From Coccinella septempunctata (lineage: Eukaryota > Arthropoda > Insecta > Coleoptera > Coccinellidae), in NCBI RefSeq assembly GCF_907165205.1, contig NC_058192.1, forward strand, positions 36,918,001-36,982,000: a stretch of 64,000 nt of DNA. The letters run 5' to 3'. Positions 1-11,689 of the stretch are shown piece by piece (position 1 is the stretch's first letter; each line of letters opens with the position of its first letter). The notes beneath the pieces were generated by a model that saw only the letters and a list, made by a program, of their open reading frames with translations, made no database searches and was not told the origin of the DNA. A program made the position numbers and the translations under genes.

Positions 1-90
1 GCAGCGATTGCCTTTGTGTGTGCTCTCGAACCGCTTGCAATCAAACTGTTGCGCAACTGAAAAGTTGCATGTCTGCGGCAGGCCTTAGAA
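1..90. repeat. fragment of a dispersed repeat
   Basis: The first 90 bases share an exact 16-bp stretch (AGTTGCATGTCTGCGG at 63-78) and a nearby GTTGCGCAA with 20570-20651 in the same orientation. This suggests a dispersed repeat fused to the retrotransposon that follows. The gag-like reading begins only after about base 90. Confidence 0.35.
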
Positions 91-690
91 GGCAAAGCGA
101 GGCAATAGTTCGATTCAAAGATTCAAAGGTAGAACATGTCACATACAACTTAAAACAAATGAGAGAAGCATTATATCAATTATTCGAAATTAAGGACGAC
201 ACCGTACCGTCGTATTAATGAAAAAATTCCAAGCAGGGAAATGGAGAAGAGGTGAGAAATTCAGTGACTATTATACTGAAAAGGTCGTTCTAGCAAACAA
301 GTTGGGCTTAGATGAGAAAACAATTATTGCCTATATTATTGATGGAATCGACAACATATTTTTGAAAACAGAAGCCGTGTTGAAGGAGTTCAGATCTTTA
401 AACCAAATGCTTACTCTGTTCAACGAGATGACTAATGCATAGTAAACCAACATCAAATGGAAGTGAGAAGAGAACAAAACCATTCAACTCGGAAAGTAAA
501 CAGCATCGTTGTTTCAACTGTTTGGGAGAAGGTCACATTGCAAAAAATGCACAAAACCAGAGAAAAGGGAAGTTGTTTTGGATGCGCTAAATTGGGACAT
601 GTGAACAGAGACTGTCCGAATGAGCAAGCTAAAAGGAATTCGACACAGGCAGAAAATTCTACAACCGCTTTTGTAAGTGTTACTTCAATG
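90..690 (+). pseudogene. Ty3/gypsy-type gag remnant (capsid part and zinc knuckles)
   Basis: This is a decayed Gag of an LTR retrotransposon, the protein that packages element RNA in virus-like particles. The reading moves through at least three frames (about 90-217, 218-442, 457-690). The middle piece (FQAGKWRRGEKF, then YYTEKVVLANKLGLDEK) has the look of the capsid-like region of Ty3/gypsy Gag. Two CCHC zinc knuckles follow. The first (CFNCLGEGHIAKNA, about 502-543) has lost its last cysteine. The second (CFGCAKLGHVNRDC, about 577-620) keeps the C-x2-C-x4-H-x4-C pattern. It is followed by the protease remnant, as expected for gag-pol order. It cannot give a single protein because of frameshifts and stops. 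The class is fairly sure; the clade is not. Confidence 0.7.
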
Positions 691-1230
691 TATACAGTGC
701 CTTTGTTCATAGACCATCCTAGAAAGTGTATGAGCGCAATATTAGACTCAGGGCCTGTTCCGATATTGCTGGTTTTACTGGCCCGCAATAGAATGAAAAC
801 AATAGAACTCGAACGACTGGGCCAATCGTCTCCGAAATACTGACAGTACTGTTCAGGAATATCGAAACAGACGGTCAGGCAGTCCTATTTCTTTAGTAAA
901 TTTTTCATTGATAAATAATGTAACTTTAGAGTTAGAGCCAGTAGGTAATAAACTTCAATTTCAAGGTTTGAACGGCACAAAGTTAGATATATTAGGAATG
1001 ATCAGCAAATGTAAAGTACTTACCAATAATATAGAAGTAGAATTAGACTTAATTGTATAGTGGCAGAAAACACAATGCTATATGAAGTTCTGCTAGGTAG
1101 AGATTTTTTCACTAAACTAAACATGCAAATTTCATTTGAGGGTGGGAATGTAAAAATTGGTTCTGCAAACATTTTAGTTGAGAAAGAGTTAGAAATTTTA
1201 GCAATTGATTATGTAAGTCCGAAGGAAAGT
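691..1230 (+). pseudogene. Ty3/gypsy aspartic protease remnant
   Basis: A degenerate retropepsin-like segment follows the zinc knuckles. An Asp-Ser-Gly triplet (ILDSG, codons at about 739-753) matches the catalytic motif of retroelement aspartic proteases, which cut Gag-Pol. Near 1090-1107 the frame reads LLGRDF, the usual end-of-protease motif of this superfamily, followed by KLNMQISFEGGNVKI. Stops and a frame change separate the two halves. Immediately after (about 1287) the retrotransposon sequence breaks off, so the reverse transcriptase that should follow is absent. Confidence 0.6.
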
Positions 1231-1286
1231 TATCCTACAAATACTGAAGAAACCTTATCATGTAAAGAGAAACAGTTAGTTGCAAG

Positions 1287-2719
1287 GGCGGCTCGTCAGA
1301 GGAGGCAAGGGAGGCTAAGCCTCCTCATAAAGCTTAGAGCTAAAATACATTCACTTCGCGCATGTCCTCATTTTCAGAAAGTAATTTCTATATAAATTTT
1401 CCGAACACCTGAACTAGATATTCAGATAAAAATTAGTTCATTTTTCGGTACTCCGCTCATAAAAATCCAGCATAACAATCATACAATCCACCGGCTGCGT
1501 ACGCGTCCGCCGCGTCGAATGTGAATATTTCCTAGATTCCTAGTACTGCCTATTCGGACGGACGCTGTTGGGCCTGCTGCCTCCGTTGATAGTGTAACTC
1601 ACGCATACGTTCTCTGGACTCACATACTAGCCGAACAAGAATTCAGCTGACTTACTGTACCATATTCGCCCGTAAAATGTACCAAAGGAGGCACAGCTCC
1701 CCTGTTCTCCATCGATTCTTTCGTGCCGTCTTCGACTATATTCGCATGATCTCCGACGGTAGGGGCGTTGTCCGGCGGTAGTTGTTATGATTTCAATTTT
1801 CAATTTGAATGTAACGACTTCGTGGAGAAGTGGAACTTCGGGAAATTTGTGATATATTCTTGTTAAGATAGGTTGCTTTGTTAGGGCGTTAGGGGTAAGT
1901 ACTGATACGGATCAAAAAATAAAATGGAATTGAATATTGAGAATTAACTGTACAAGTTGTTAAAACCTTTACAAGACCTCCACCAAATTTAATTACACTA
2001 AAGTCTACCGAAAATCGTCAGAATAGAAGTTTCAGTGTTGTTTGGTACGATAAATTTCCGATTTTCCATCGACCATAACTTGAAAAATTAATTTTTAAAA
2101 AATATCCGTTTGCATATTCGTGTTCTACGCCCTCGTATTAGTGGACAGTACGAATTTGGTTTTGATCGGAAATCAAAAATATTTTTCAAAAAATCCATAC
2201 AGTATGGAAAATTTGAAAAATTTTCGATCTCTGCGATTTCCACCAATATTGGTGTATTTACTAAATCGAGGGCGTAGATTACGAATATGCGAACAGAATT
2301 TTGCTGAAAGGATTCGTTTTTAAGCTATGGTCCATCAAAAGTCGGAAATTTTGGCCCTTAGTTCCAGATGAAATGGGGATGAGTCGGTAATTCCCCAGGC
2401 AAAGAAATTACTGGCTCTATGCTTGCGACACATTGTAGACATATCCTATCTTTAAACCTATTTCACCCAAGTGTGGCGGTCATTCCTAGATGACTGAATA
2501 ATAAATATACAGTTAATTGATCCCTCATTGATTTTGGAGATTTTTGGCATAGTGATGGTTTATCATGTTTCCATTCTACAGTTTCGATTTTAGCACTAGG
2601 AAATTAATTTTTTCCGAGAAACTAAAAAAAAAAATTTGACCTCTGGTTGATTTTGGCGCCCCCTTAAGCTGACACCCGGGGCAAGCGCCCCGCTTTCCCC
2701 CTCCTAGATCTGGGCCTGG
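1287..2719. mobile_element. DNA-transposon-like insertion replacing the retrotransposon reverse transcriptase
   Basis: Between the protease end (about 1287) and the RNase H start (about 2720) the sequence has no retroelement coding. The left edge (GGGCGGCTCGTCAGAGGAGG) and right edge (CTCCTAGATCTGGGCCTGG) resemble the G+C-rich tips of hAT-type elements but do not match each other, so two decayed elements, or one with ruined ends, are possible. Replacement of RT implies a deletion as well as an insertion. The interior includes a long hairpin (2053-2350). No transposase was recognised. Confidence 0.45.
2053..2350. repeat. long imperfect inverted repeat (hairpin)
   Basis: Arms 2053-2082 and 2321-2350 are reverse complements with a few mismatches, and inner arms 2112-2135 and 2267-2290 (GCATATTCGTGTTCTACGCC against its complement) continue the pairing. 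The whole 300-bp segment can fold as one hairpin, typical of a MITE or of the core of a DNA transposon. Confidence 0.6.
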
Positions 2720-3054
2720 CAAAAGCAACTAGATGGTAAATTGCACCCTGTATTTTATTTAAGTCAAATAAACACTGAGTCAGAGAGTAAATTACATAGT
2801 TTTGAATTGGAAATGTTGAGTATTATTAAGGCACTAAAAAGATTCAGAGTTTATCTTATTGGTATAAATTTTAAGAAAGTAACAGATTGCAATTCATTAA
2901 AATGCGCGCTAGAGAAAAATGATATAAATGCTAGAATATACAGGTGGTCACAAGAGTTGCAACATTTTGATTATACTCTGGAACACAGTCGCGGCGAGAG
3001 AATGAAGCATATAGATGCAGAAATACTATTTTGTTGGTTCAGTACGAAAACCTA
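2720..3054 (+). pseudogene. Ty3/gypsy RNase H domain remnant
   Basis: The frame resumes as DGKLHPVFYLSQIN and continues open to 3054. The segment matches the layout of the RNase H domain next to Ty3/gypsy reverse transcriptase: YLSQIN..., an ...ELEMLSIIKALKRFR block, the catalytic-region VTDCNSLK, and a YRWSQELQHFDYTLEHSRG block that closes the domain. RNase H degrades the RNA strand of the replication hybrid. The preceding RT is missing and the expected link to the integrase is broken by a stop at 3053-3055, so this is an inactive relic. Confidence 0.75.
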
Positions 3055-4525
3055 AGTAAAACGTTAGCAATGAAACAGGAACAGGATAGTGAAATTTCTA
3101 AAATTAGAGATCAGCTAGAAAGATCAGAACACAAGTTATTTGAATTGAAAAACGGTTTGGTGTTTCGAGAAGAAAAAGGAAAATTAAATGATTCCGTTCT
3201 GTTCTATGTTCCAAAATGCATGGAAGATAATGTGATACGCACTTGTCATGATGATTTAGGTCATTTATAGGTGTAGACAAATGCCGTGATTGAAAACTTA
3301 TTGGTTTCCAAACATGAAAGAAAAATGAAGGAATTATATATCCAATTGTTTGAAGCGCATTGTATATTCATCACGCATCATGGTAAAGGGGAAGGATTTC
3401 TTCATAGTATCGAAAAGGGTAAAGTTCCATTCAATACCCTTCATATTGATCATTTGGGACCACTTGAAAAAACCTTCCAGAAAATATGCATATCTTAGTA
3501 ACAGTAGACGCGTTCACAAAATTTTTGAAATTGTACCCTTGTCGTTCCACGGACACACGCGAAGTAATAAAACACTTGGAAACGTATTTTGAACACTCTT
3601 TAAGACCAGACCGTATAATTTCGGATAGAGGTAGTTGTTTTACTTCGAAAGACTTTGAAGAGTTTCAAGAAAACTAAGAGATAAAACACGTTTTGATAGC
3701 TACGGGAACACCTAGGGCAAATGGCCAGGTGGAGCGTATTAATAGAGATATTACTATTATATAAAGCTGCGTTAAGTAAAATATCAAGTTCGCCAGGATC
3801 ATGAGATCAGTATTTGAGTGAAGTCAAATTCGCTATTAACAATTCTCTTTGTAGAAGTATAGTGACTTCTCCTTCAGTATTATTGTTCGGTATCGAACAG
3901 AAAGGTAAAACGAATGATCTAGTAAAAAATTCTCTGTCAAACAACATTGATAGAAATTTGGAAGAATTAAGATAGATAGATATATAGATTCTTTATTTCA
4001 GATTGATTAAATTTCATGATACAAAAAATAACAAAATGAAATAGTGTCTTATGTACATAAATAACATCACATCAAACTGAGAAACTGCATCTGAGAAAAT
4101 GAAGAAAGTTCAATGTGAAAATAAAAAAGGGTATGATAGAAAGCACAAAGCTGCAATAAAATATAAGGAAGGAGATTACGTAATGATATAAAATATTGTA
4201 GTTACACCTAATATCAAAAAGAATTATTACCTAAATATAAAGGGTATATGTAGTTAAAAGGGTTCTTCCGAATGACAGATATATTATTGTATAGATATTC
4301 CGGGATTTCAATTAACAAATCGCCCTTACGAAAGGGAAAATGAAACCATGGATTAAACAAAATTATGATAACTCTGATAATGTTGATAATTTTGAGAGCG
4401 ACGTTAATGACTTAGATTATATTGAGAATAATGATACTGATAATATTGATGTTGATTGTAATAATAATAGAGATTATGACGCTGTTAATGATGAAAATCA
4501 TGATAAAGAAGAGTCACATACTTAA
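3055..4525 (+). pseudogene. Ty3/gypsy integrase remnant with acidic C-terminal tail
   Basis: This is the integrase of the same element, in several frames. A linker with a decayed zinc-binding region (CHDDLGHL near 3250) precedes the catalytic core. NTLHIDHLGPLEK (about 3435-3475) carries the first Asp, DRIISDRGSCFTSKDF (about 3609-3657) the second, and ANGQVERINR (about 3717-3746) the Glu. The DNA-binding C-terminus appears as YDRKHKAAIKYKEGDYVMI (about 4130-4187) and LPNDRYIIV (about 4264). The tail 4340-4525 is Asp/Asn-rich (NYDNSDNVDNFESDVNDLDY). Stops and an insertion at 3966-4088 inactivate it. Confidence 0.8.
3966..4088. mobile_element. short insertion inside the integrase remnant
   Basis: The integrase reading is interrupted by A+T-rich sequence starting with GATAGATAGATATATAGA and containing TTTATTTCAGATTG, which looks like the reversed 3' end of a LINE or SINE. 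Integrase-like reading resumes after about 4088. The boundaries are approximate. Confidence 0.35.
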
Positions 4526-4688
4526 TTCATGTTGTGTTCACTTTATATTATTATACATATTTGTAAACCAAAGTTTGTATATAATTAGTAAGTTGTAGTA
4601 GTATTTTTATTTTGACCTGATATTGTAGTAATGATGATTTTGTATTGGATAAATGTATTAAGTTATTAGTTGATTGAGGTCAATCAAG

Positions 4689-5012
4689 TGTCAGGATGGC
4701 CGAATTGTAGTATAATAGATATTAGGTCAGATAGCAGTAGGTAACATAGTAGTAGTTCCGTCATACTTACGCGGAGATACCCACCTAAATTAACTCAGAC
4801 TTCGGAGAGCGTCAGGCTATAGGTGTGTATAAGCTGATTAAGAGGATTGTGCAAATCTCAATAAATGTGTGAAGTACAAAAGCATTTTATTTAAGTGAGT
4901 TATCTACATTAGAATATCAGGGTTTCCTACTATTTGAATGGGCGGACCTTAATTCTAAATCCTGAAACCCTGTCTTCTCTCTTTTTCAATCCCTTTCGGC
5001 CTTATTGTAATA
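4689..5012 (+). repeat. probable 3' LTR of the Ty3/gypsy element
   Basis: Downstream of the integrase tail, TGTCAGGATGGCCGAATTG starts an LTR-like segment with a polyadenylation signal AATAAA at 4860-4865 and a pyrimidine-rich end (CTTCTCTCTTTTTCAATCCC). The 5' LTR lies outside the window or is lost, so the ends cannot be confirmed by comparison. Confidence 0.5.
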
Positions 5013-5028
5013 TTAATTATTAAGTTTA

Positions 5029-5461
5029 TTTACATTAAATTAAGCTTATTAACATTAAATGAATCCTGGATTGAAATACGGCGCAAAAAATCTATTTTTG
5101 TCAAAAATGTACTCTTTATTGCGTGAAAAATAATAGGTTGTATTTGGTATAAATATATATTTATTGATTATTAATATACTGCTTATTCATTAAAATTCAT
5201 ATTCTACTTGATAATAATTGAATTTATTTGTCCCTTATGTTACCTTTATTATTTGGAAATAAATGAGAGTGATACTAAAAAAAAACGATTTGTTATAAGC
5301 AATTGAGTACCTTCAACAAATGAACTTAATTATCCATAAATTGATTCTCATTTTTTAAAACCAAAGCTTTTTTTGCCTGACAGTCATGCTCATTTCTGAT
5401 TATTAAATATGAATACGTTTTATTCGAGGAAAATATATTTATGGAATACTAAATACTCTTT
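5029..5461. repeat. direct repeat, copy 1
   Basis: This starts TTTACATTAAATTAAGC and is repeated nearly unchanged 452 bp downstream (5481-5918). Differences are scattered substitutions and small indels. Both copies are about 80% A+T with no coding signal. The two are separated by CACTGAGAGAAGAGTTC, which resembles the ends of the element at 7985-8405. Confidence 0.85.
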
Positions 5462-5480
5462 ACACTGAGAGAAGAGTTCA

Positions 5481-5918
5481 TTTACATTAAATTAAGCTTA
5501 TTAACATAAAATGAATCCTGGATTGAAATACGGCTCAAGAAATCGTTATTTGTCATAAATCTACTCTTTATTGCGTGAAGAATAATAGGTTGTATTTGGT
5601 ATAAATATATATTTATTGATTATTAATATACTGCTTATTCATTAAAATTCATATTCTACTTGATAATAATTGAATTTATTTGTCTCTTATGTTACATTTA
5701 TTATTTGGAAATAAATGAGAGTGATACTAAAAAAAACGATTTGTTATAAGCAATTGAGTACCTTCAACAAATGAACTTAATTATCCATAAATTAATTCTC
5801 ATTTTTTAAAACCAATCCTTTTTTTGTCTGAAAGTCATGCACATCTCTGTTAATTAAATATGAATACATTTTATTCAAGGAAAATATATTTATGGAATAC
5901 TAAATACTCTTTATATTT
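5481..5918. repeat. direct repeat, copy 2
   Basis: This is the second copy of the 5029-5461 unit, in the same orientation, with about 90% or better identity by eye. It probably arose by local duplication or as paired ends of an element. Confidence 0.85.
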
Positions 5919-7984
5919 ATTTCTAGTCAATATTTTACATTCGAATTCTGATTACAAAAGTAGGTAGTATTTGCAATTCCACTTTGTGGATTTTACTGGA
6001 AAAACAGTATCTAGATAAAATAATCATCCCTTCCTTTATATTTTATGATGATTTCGAAACAGGAAATATTCCTTCCGGTGTTAACAGGTGTCTACATTCC
6101 GTTTTCCTCTGTTGATCCAAAAGGTTCATCAAGATTAGAGAAAATTTTTCTGTGGGTCTTGGTTAAAGGGTCCTCTTCAACTTATCCAAAGAGTGTCCTC
6201 ACCATCGATTCCTTGGTCTGAAAAATATTGTAACTTACTTATTTGTTGAAATAGTCGGGCAAGTCTTCTTCCTACGAATATTTTCAATAAATTTTGTCTC
6301 GGAATGAGAAATCATACTTATTAAAAATACTGCATTGAATTTTTCTTGGTAATTCCCTCGTTAAGATCCCCATCGATTTAAATTTTTATATGAAGAAAAA
6401 ATGTTTCCCCATTTATTTCGTTATTGACCAACAATTTTTTTCGGATCAGGTATAAATAGGGTTGGGCAAGATTAAAAAACATGGTGAGAAATTACAGTAT
6501 AAAACAAAATGCAAAATGTATCGGAAACTGATAGGCCATTGAACTTTTCCAATGGTGAGTCCTTGAAAAGAATTCTTCTCAAGAATCACAACTTCCGAGC
6601 ACCCCTATTTATCCATGATTCGTTTCAAGATTCAGCGAAAAAGCTTCTTAGCCAATATTGAAATCAATTAAAGAACATTACAAAATTCGGTACTTGATTT
6701 CCACAGAAGGCAACTCAAACTCGAAAAATTCAACAAATTTACCATTTTGCATTCGCCAATTTAAAAAAAATGAGTTTTTTATGAAAATCGACATAATTTT
6801 TTAAGATTGAAATATGAAAATATAACCGGCATTCATTTTGGTTGTACATAAATATCATTATCATTTCGTTATGAAAACCTATTAGGTATTGAAAAATGAA
6901 CGTAAGTTCATTAGTTTATGTTTCTTGATAATAAATATATTTGAATCGTCTCAGAACAATATATATTTAAGGAGATCAGTTCTGGAATGAAATCGCCATT
7001 TTTGATCGACACTTCGACACATATTGAAAAAGGTATCCATAATCAGAATCGAACGGGGGGATTGAAATGTTAATCCTGAGATTTAATTTCACAAACTCAT
7101 TTTTCATGAGCAAACAAAATATAGGCATATAATAATTTACTCACATTCATGTTATTCAAATATTTTAGCAAATACTCTGCCAGGTAAGTTCCTCAAACCC
7201 GCGTCCTGCTACCACTGGCGAACAGAATAAGTTGAGCTGAAGTAACTGAACACTTACTATTGAAATGATTTTATCGAAACCAAACGTAATTATTGCTTTG
7301 ATCCGTTAAACCCGGTAATCTTTGCTTATTTAGGACCACCAACAAAACTTTTACCACACTACACACTACACTTACAAGGAATCAGGTCAGAATGGTCAGC
7401 AATCCGCATCTGTTCATAGGCGAATATTATATCCCTACTTCTTTTTTACAACTAACCAAAATATACTAATTATTGAGATTTCTATGCTCGCCAGAAATGA
7501 ATCCTTATTAACAGTTGTAATATCTTGTTTGGATTGGTAATTAATATTCAATGCAATAACACTTGTAGTTTTATGCCATTTATTAATGTCACAGTTTTCA
7601 GTACCAGCCCTTGATATTTACGCCAACATATATGGAATTATTTTATATAAGATAAGGAGGGTACACAGATGTATTCTCATTAAGATCTTGGAGAAGAATG
7701 AATCGATCGTCCGACCGAGAACATATTTTACAAATCACATGTTATGATTAAAATTATCTTTATGAAATTCAAATTTGCGCGGGATATATTACAACAGTGA
7801 ATAGGAAATTTAGTACTGAAATGGAAATATCAATTTCGTTGTATGAAATAAAATGTATTTCTCATAAATGAATTGGCTTTGAATAAATCATAGGATTGTC
7901 ATAAATCATTAGAACTCACTTATTTTGTAATAATAAATACAAATTATTTCTCTCGAATAGGACTTATATTTATATATTATATAT
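5919..7984. other. A+T-rich non-coding stretch
   Basis: No open frame with protein-like composition, RNA gene or recognised repeat was seen here on either strand. It may be intergenic or intronic. Confidence 0.5.
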
Positions 7985-8405
7985 AAATGAATCTGATTCA
8001 AATAAATATTTATTATTTATTAGGTAGGTATATCATTCTCTCAGTGCAGAGTGATCCATCTATATTTTAAGTTAATCTAAGGACACAACATCGTCAGTGG
8101 CATGTACCTACCTAGATTTCGAAGGGATGCCCAAAACTTTAATATTTTATTAGAGAGAATATGCGGAATCTTCGATTCAATTTTATTTTTTACTGAACAA
8201 TTTTTTTTGCATTTTCACTTGCCGAACGAATTTTCTATTTGGCCCCTGCGGAGCTCTCTCTCCTATAGGTGAGAGAGTCTCAGGTATAGGTACCTCTCAG
8301 GTATACCTGAGACTGAGCAATGCTCAAATACGAGTGGTGCAAACTGCACTGAGAAAAATGATATGGTTTACATTTAATAAATATTTATTTGATCCGAATT
8401 TATTT
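7985..8405. mobile_element. MITE with about 60-bp imperfect terminal inverted repeats
   Basis: The reverse complement of 7985-8047 begins TGCACTGAGAGAATGATAT and ends TAATAAATATTTATTTGA, matching 8346-8405 in forward orientation (TGCACTGAGAAAAATGATAT and so on). Some 300 bp lie between, including the palindromes at 8276-8314. There is no coding capacity. No target duplication could be fixed. Confidence 0.55.
8276..8314. repeat. perfect 12-bp stem-loop containing a 16-bp palindrome
   Basis: AGTCTCAGGTAT (8276-8287) pairs exactly with ATACCTGAGACT (8303-8314). Overlapping it is the perfect palindrome CTCAGGTATACCTGAG (8296-8311). It lies in the interior of the MITE. Confidence 0.85.
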
Positions 8406-8790
8406 ACTGTAACACAAAGTAAACACTTGCGCATGCGATACTTTGGATATCGATTGTAGAAAAACTTCTAGCGTTTAGATACAGATCAAAAAAATGGTTT
8501 TTCAATTCTCGAATTCAAAGTTTGAAAATCGATACGATAGTCAAGAGGAAGAAACTGAAAAAACCTTCGCTACACCATGGAATATGTACTGATCAAGATG
8601 AAAGTTTTGGCACATTCAATGTTCAACTATCATAAACTTAATAAGTGGGTATCTACCTTTGAGTATTTTGGATAAGCTAAGCTAAGTCACATCTAAACTC
8701 CAATAAAATCACTGACCAAACAATTATTTTCTGTTGAATCTTGCAGCGCTTCACTCATCATACTTAGTGTAGATACCTAGATACATGTAA
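8406..8790. other. non-coding stretch
   Basis: Nothing recognised on either strand. Confidence 0.45.
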
Positions 8791-8794
8791 TATT

Positions 8795-8935
8795 GGATTG
8801 ATGTGGCTGATGATGAAAATCCATCAATCCAGTTTACCTTCACCTACCTGATGATACGGTTGTGATAGCGAAAAACAGGTTGTGACTTGAAAACTCATAA
8901 TCTGTTTTCAGTTAGGTTGTAATTCACAAGATTTT
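8795..8935 (+). repeat. dispersed element with hammerhead-like CTGATGA...GAAA motif
   Basis: A 9-bp stem (GGATTGATG 8795-8803 with CATCAATCC 8822-8830) is followed by CTTCACCTACCTGATGA, a short spacer, GCGAAAAAC and a segment ending in ATCTGTTTT. The same order (CTTCACCTACCTGAAGA, spacer, GCGAAACGTG, ATCTGTTTT) occurs at 61860-61960, so it is one repeat family. CTGANGA...GAAA is the core order of hammerhead ribozymes, but the helices are not convincing here. Confidence 0.45.
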
Positions 8936-9179
8936 TTGGAAACCCTGATAAACTGCAGATACGCACGGTCAAAACCTAACTTCTGAGGCAGTTGTTTGAA
9001 AAGTCCGCCATTTTGAATCCTCCATGATAGTTTCCTCATAGAATATTATATACCATTAACAATTAACCAGGCGCTTCGTTCTCCTGTAACAGTGTCTACT
9101 GTCTACATTCTACAATAAATTAATTCCAATTCAATATACATAATACATAGTTGGCGCTGAGTTTTTGGTAGCTCGTTAC

Positions 9180-9599
9180 ATAAAAGGTGCGGGGTGGAGG
9201 ACGATACTCCCCGCCAGCGGTGGGGCTTAGGTTCCGGGGAAATGGGCGTGGAAGACTGCGCCGCGTCACTGAGCAAACGCCGCACTTTTCTGGACTTAGT
9301 ACGTTTCAGGTCGTTATAGAAGTGATGTACTCAGTTACGTCATTTTACGAAAAATCGTTTTTATTTTCCCTATAAGTGACCTTTTCGGACATTATAAAAT
9401 TGGTTCGTGGCCACCATTTTTGTTATTGTGGTGTAGTGAAGTTATTTTTCTGCGTTCACGGTTGATTTTTGAACTTTATTAGTGGTTCTGTTTTGCCCTT
9501 TCGATTTTGGTTCGGACGAAGGGTTTCTCGACTCTACTGTACAATTTGGCAGTAACGTGGTGATTTATTGTGAATTACATTTGGTTTTGACGTAGAACC
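9180..9599 (+). promoter_or_regulatory. candidate host promoter and 5' untranslated region
   Basis: A locally G+C-rich block (9183-9290) gives way to a CRE-like TTACGTCA (9335-9342), a TATA-like TATAAAAT (9393-9400) and about 200 bp of leader before an ATG in good context (ACCATGG, 9597-9603). This arrangement is unlike the surrounding A+T-rich sequence. Alternative: TTGGCGCTGAG at about 9151, just after an AATAAA-bearing segment, could be the primer-binding edge of a degraded LTR element, with the ATG starting its gag. Confidence 0.35.
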
Positions 9600-9670
9600 A
9601 TGGAAAAATTTCAAGAGCAGTCGGAAGACGATCACGATCAGGTTTTCGAAGCAGAAGAGCCAGAATCAAG
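9600..9670 (+). CDS. candidate first coding exon, unknown gene
   Basis: The ATG at 9600 opens 23 codons plus two bases of very acidic sequence (MEKFQEQSEDDHDQ, then VFEAEEPES) and reaches a splice-donor-like AG|GTACAA at 9670/9671. A and G occupy the -3 and +4 positions of the start context. If not spliced, the frame stops after 28 codons. No downstream exon with matching phase was identified in the window, where most of the following sequence is transposon. The product was not recognised; the acidic N-terminus says nothing specific about function. Confidence rests on promoter-like context, start context and the donor site together. Confidence 0.3.
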
Positions 9671-11232
9671 GTACAAAATTTGGTAGCCAAATATAATTTG
9701 GTGTTGGTCGTTTACTTACCAGTGTAATATAATTATTCAACCTTGATCTTTGGATATGAATTCGAAATATCTGGGCCCATGGACCTATCTAGGATATCCT
9801 TAGAACTCTTTGTAGAACTAGATTATATGAAACCAACTAGTGCGCTAGTTACTTGGGTTTCCAATTTGGACTGGAAACTGGAACAAAGAATCGATGCATT
9901 TCTTGATGAATGAACCTAATCTCCTCTCTAATCTCATAAACGTTATTACTTTTGATCAGGATATCATAAGTATATATGAAGGTATCAATGTGTCATATGT
10001 TGGTAACTCGAAGTTATAATTCTGTTTCCCGGAAATACTCGGATAGAATAGTTTTCGTAATGGGAGAAATGAGATAGAACTAACTATTACGGTACTCAAG
10101 GACCAGTCGACCAGTTTATTCTGTATCCAATTTGAAGATTTATTTTCTAATTCCTGCACCTCCATCACTGCCATCCCGCCATTGTTTCAATTAAATATCT
10201 AGAATAATAACTCTTATTCATTCGAAATAGAGTAATATGAAATATCGTTGTCATTATGAAGGTCTTAACAGTTAGATGATTTCCTATTGCTGTGCACCTC
10301 TCGCCCAACGTCTTATTATCAATAATAATTGCAGCTAAGATGTTTTTACATGTACCTAACTACTATGGTTTTCATTAATCTTCTTCCCTTTTTACCGTTT
10401 GAGGTATCCAACTTTAGAAAACACCTCAGAACATTTCAATTGTTATTTGATTTATTTTTTGTGGAGGGATTAAGATTAAGTACATAAGTATAATACCTAT
10501 GAGCCGTATGGGCATCGCAATTTGCACTATTCCAGGATTCCTGAGGATTCCACATGGCCTACTATAGATACCACGACGAGTAATGAGTATCACGATCTCG
10601 AGATACCTACCATTGAAGTTGCTATATGAATATAGATCATCCAACTTTCTGTTAAGATTTTCTCAAAATGTTTCAAGTCATGATTTTTTCCAAACACCGA
10701 CTTCTTCAAGCCTCATTTCGAGCTATCTGCTGAAAATGGGATTACAAAAATCCATAACGTTTATTCCTTCAGCGGAAGATTCAGAAGGATTTCCCAATAA
10801 AAATATGTTTTGAAAAAAATCAAAATATACATAGAAAATATTTGATATTAAAGCAATTTTTTTTGACATATTACATATTATGTAGAATATTTATAGTCGA
10901 CTGTAATAGACAGTTTTTCGTCCATGATACATAAATAACTATTTTATGTTATGATATATTCACTTTCATCGAAATCGATTAACCCAATTTTCGTTGATGT
11001 ACAATAAATTAGGTGTAGGCTTGGAACATAGATACATCCATGGTATAGGTAATGTTTCAAATGTTGAAGCTAGGAAAATTAAAACATATTCATAAGATAG
11101 AGACTTTTCTAATCTATAAAAAAATATCAAAAAGCAAACAGAAACGTTTTTTTTCCGCAAAAAAAATTTAATAGTGGAAGTCGGAGTGCGTTCACATGCC
11201 CCGTATTGCGGGTAAGTGTGCGCACCTCACGG
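9671..11232. other. non-coding stretch, possible first intron
   Basis: A+T-rich with no convincing coding or repeat structure recognised. If the exon at 9600-9670 is real, this is intron sequence, later enlarged by the hAT insertion that begins at 11241. Confidence 0.4.
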
Positions 11233-11574
11233 GGTAAGTGTAGTGGCGGATTAACCTAACTGGGGGCCCTAAGCGCAAGACAAATCTGAGGCCCCTATTA
11301 AGAATACAATGTAAGACACAGACACAGTGGCGTAGCTTGCCTTAGAGGGGCCCTGTATCAAAATGTGTTGAGGGGCCCCAAGGAAGGGTGAAGTAAAAAT
11401 AAAAGTAGCAAAAAATGTTCGATTTGTATCGAAATAATTATATGTAGGTACTTATAATTAAAAGTTCTAACTCATACTTGATGCGAAAATAGCGAAATAA
11501 TATACAAACAACATAAAATGATAAACAAACAAATAATGAACAAACAATACAAAAAATTAAAGATACACTTTTCT

Positions 11575-11674
11575 ACCGGTGTGAACCTAGCAGACCGTTT
11601 CCAGCAGACCGTTCGACGGAAACACCCGAACGCGGTGACCAGTGGCGTACTGCCAAAATTTTTTAACACGTAAA
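11575..11674 (+). pseudogene. inverted duplicate of hAT transposase C-terminal tail
   Basis: Read on the plus strand, this encodes GVNLADRFQQTVRRKHPNAV, then TSGVLPKFF and a stop. It is the same peptide as the end of the minus-strand remnant at 17783-18292. By eye, 11575-11662 is an exact reverse complement of 17830-17917 over 88 bp. The two copies therefore bracket the satellite as mirror images, which points to an inverted duplication rather than two independent insertions. Alone it encodes nothing functional. Confidence 0.8.
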
Positions 11675-11689
11675 CTATTCGCCGGAGCA

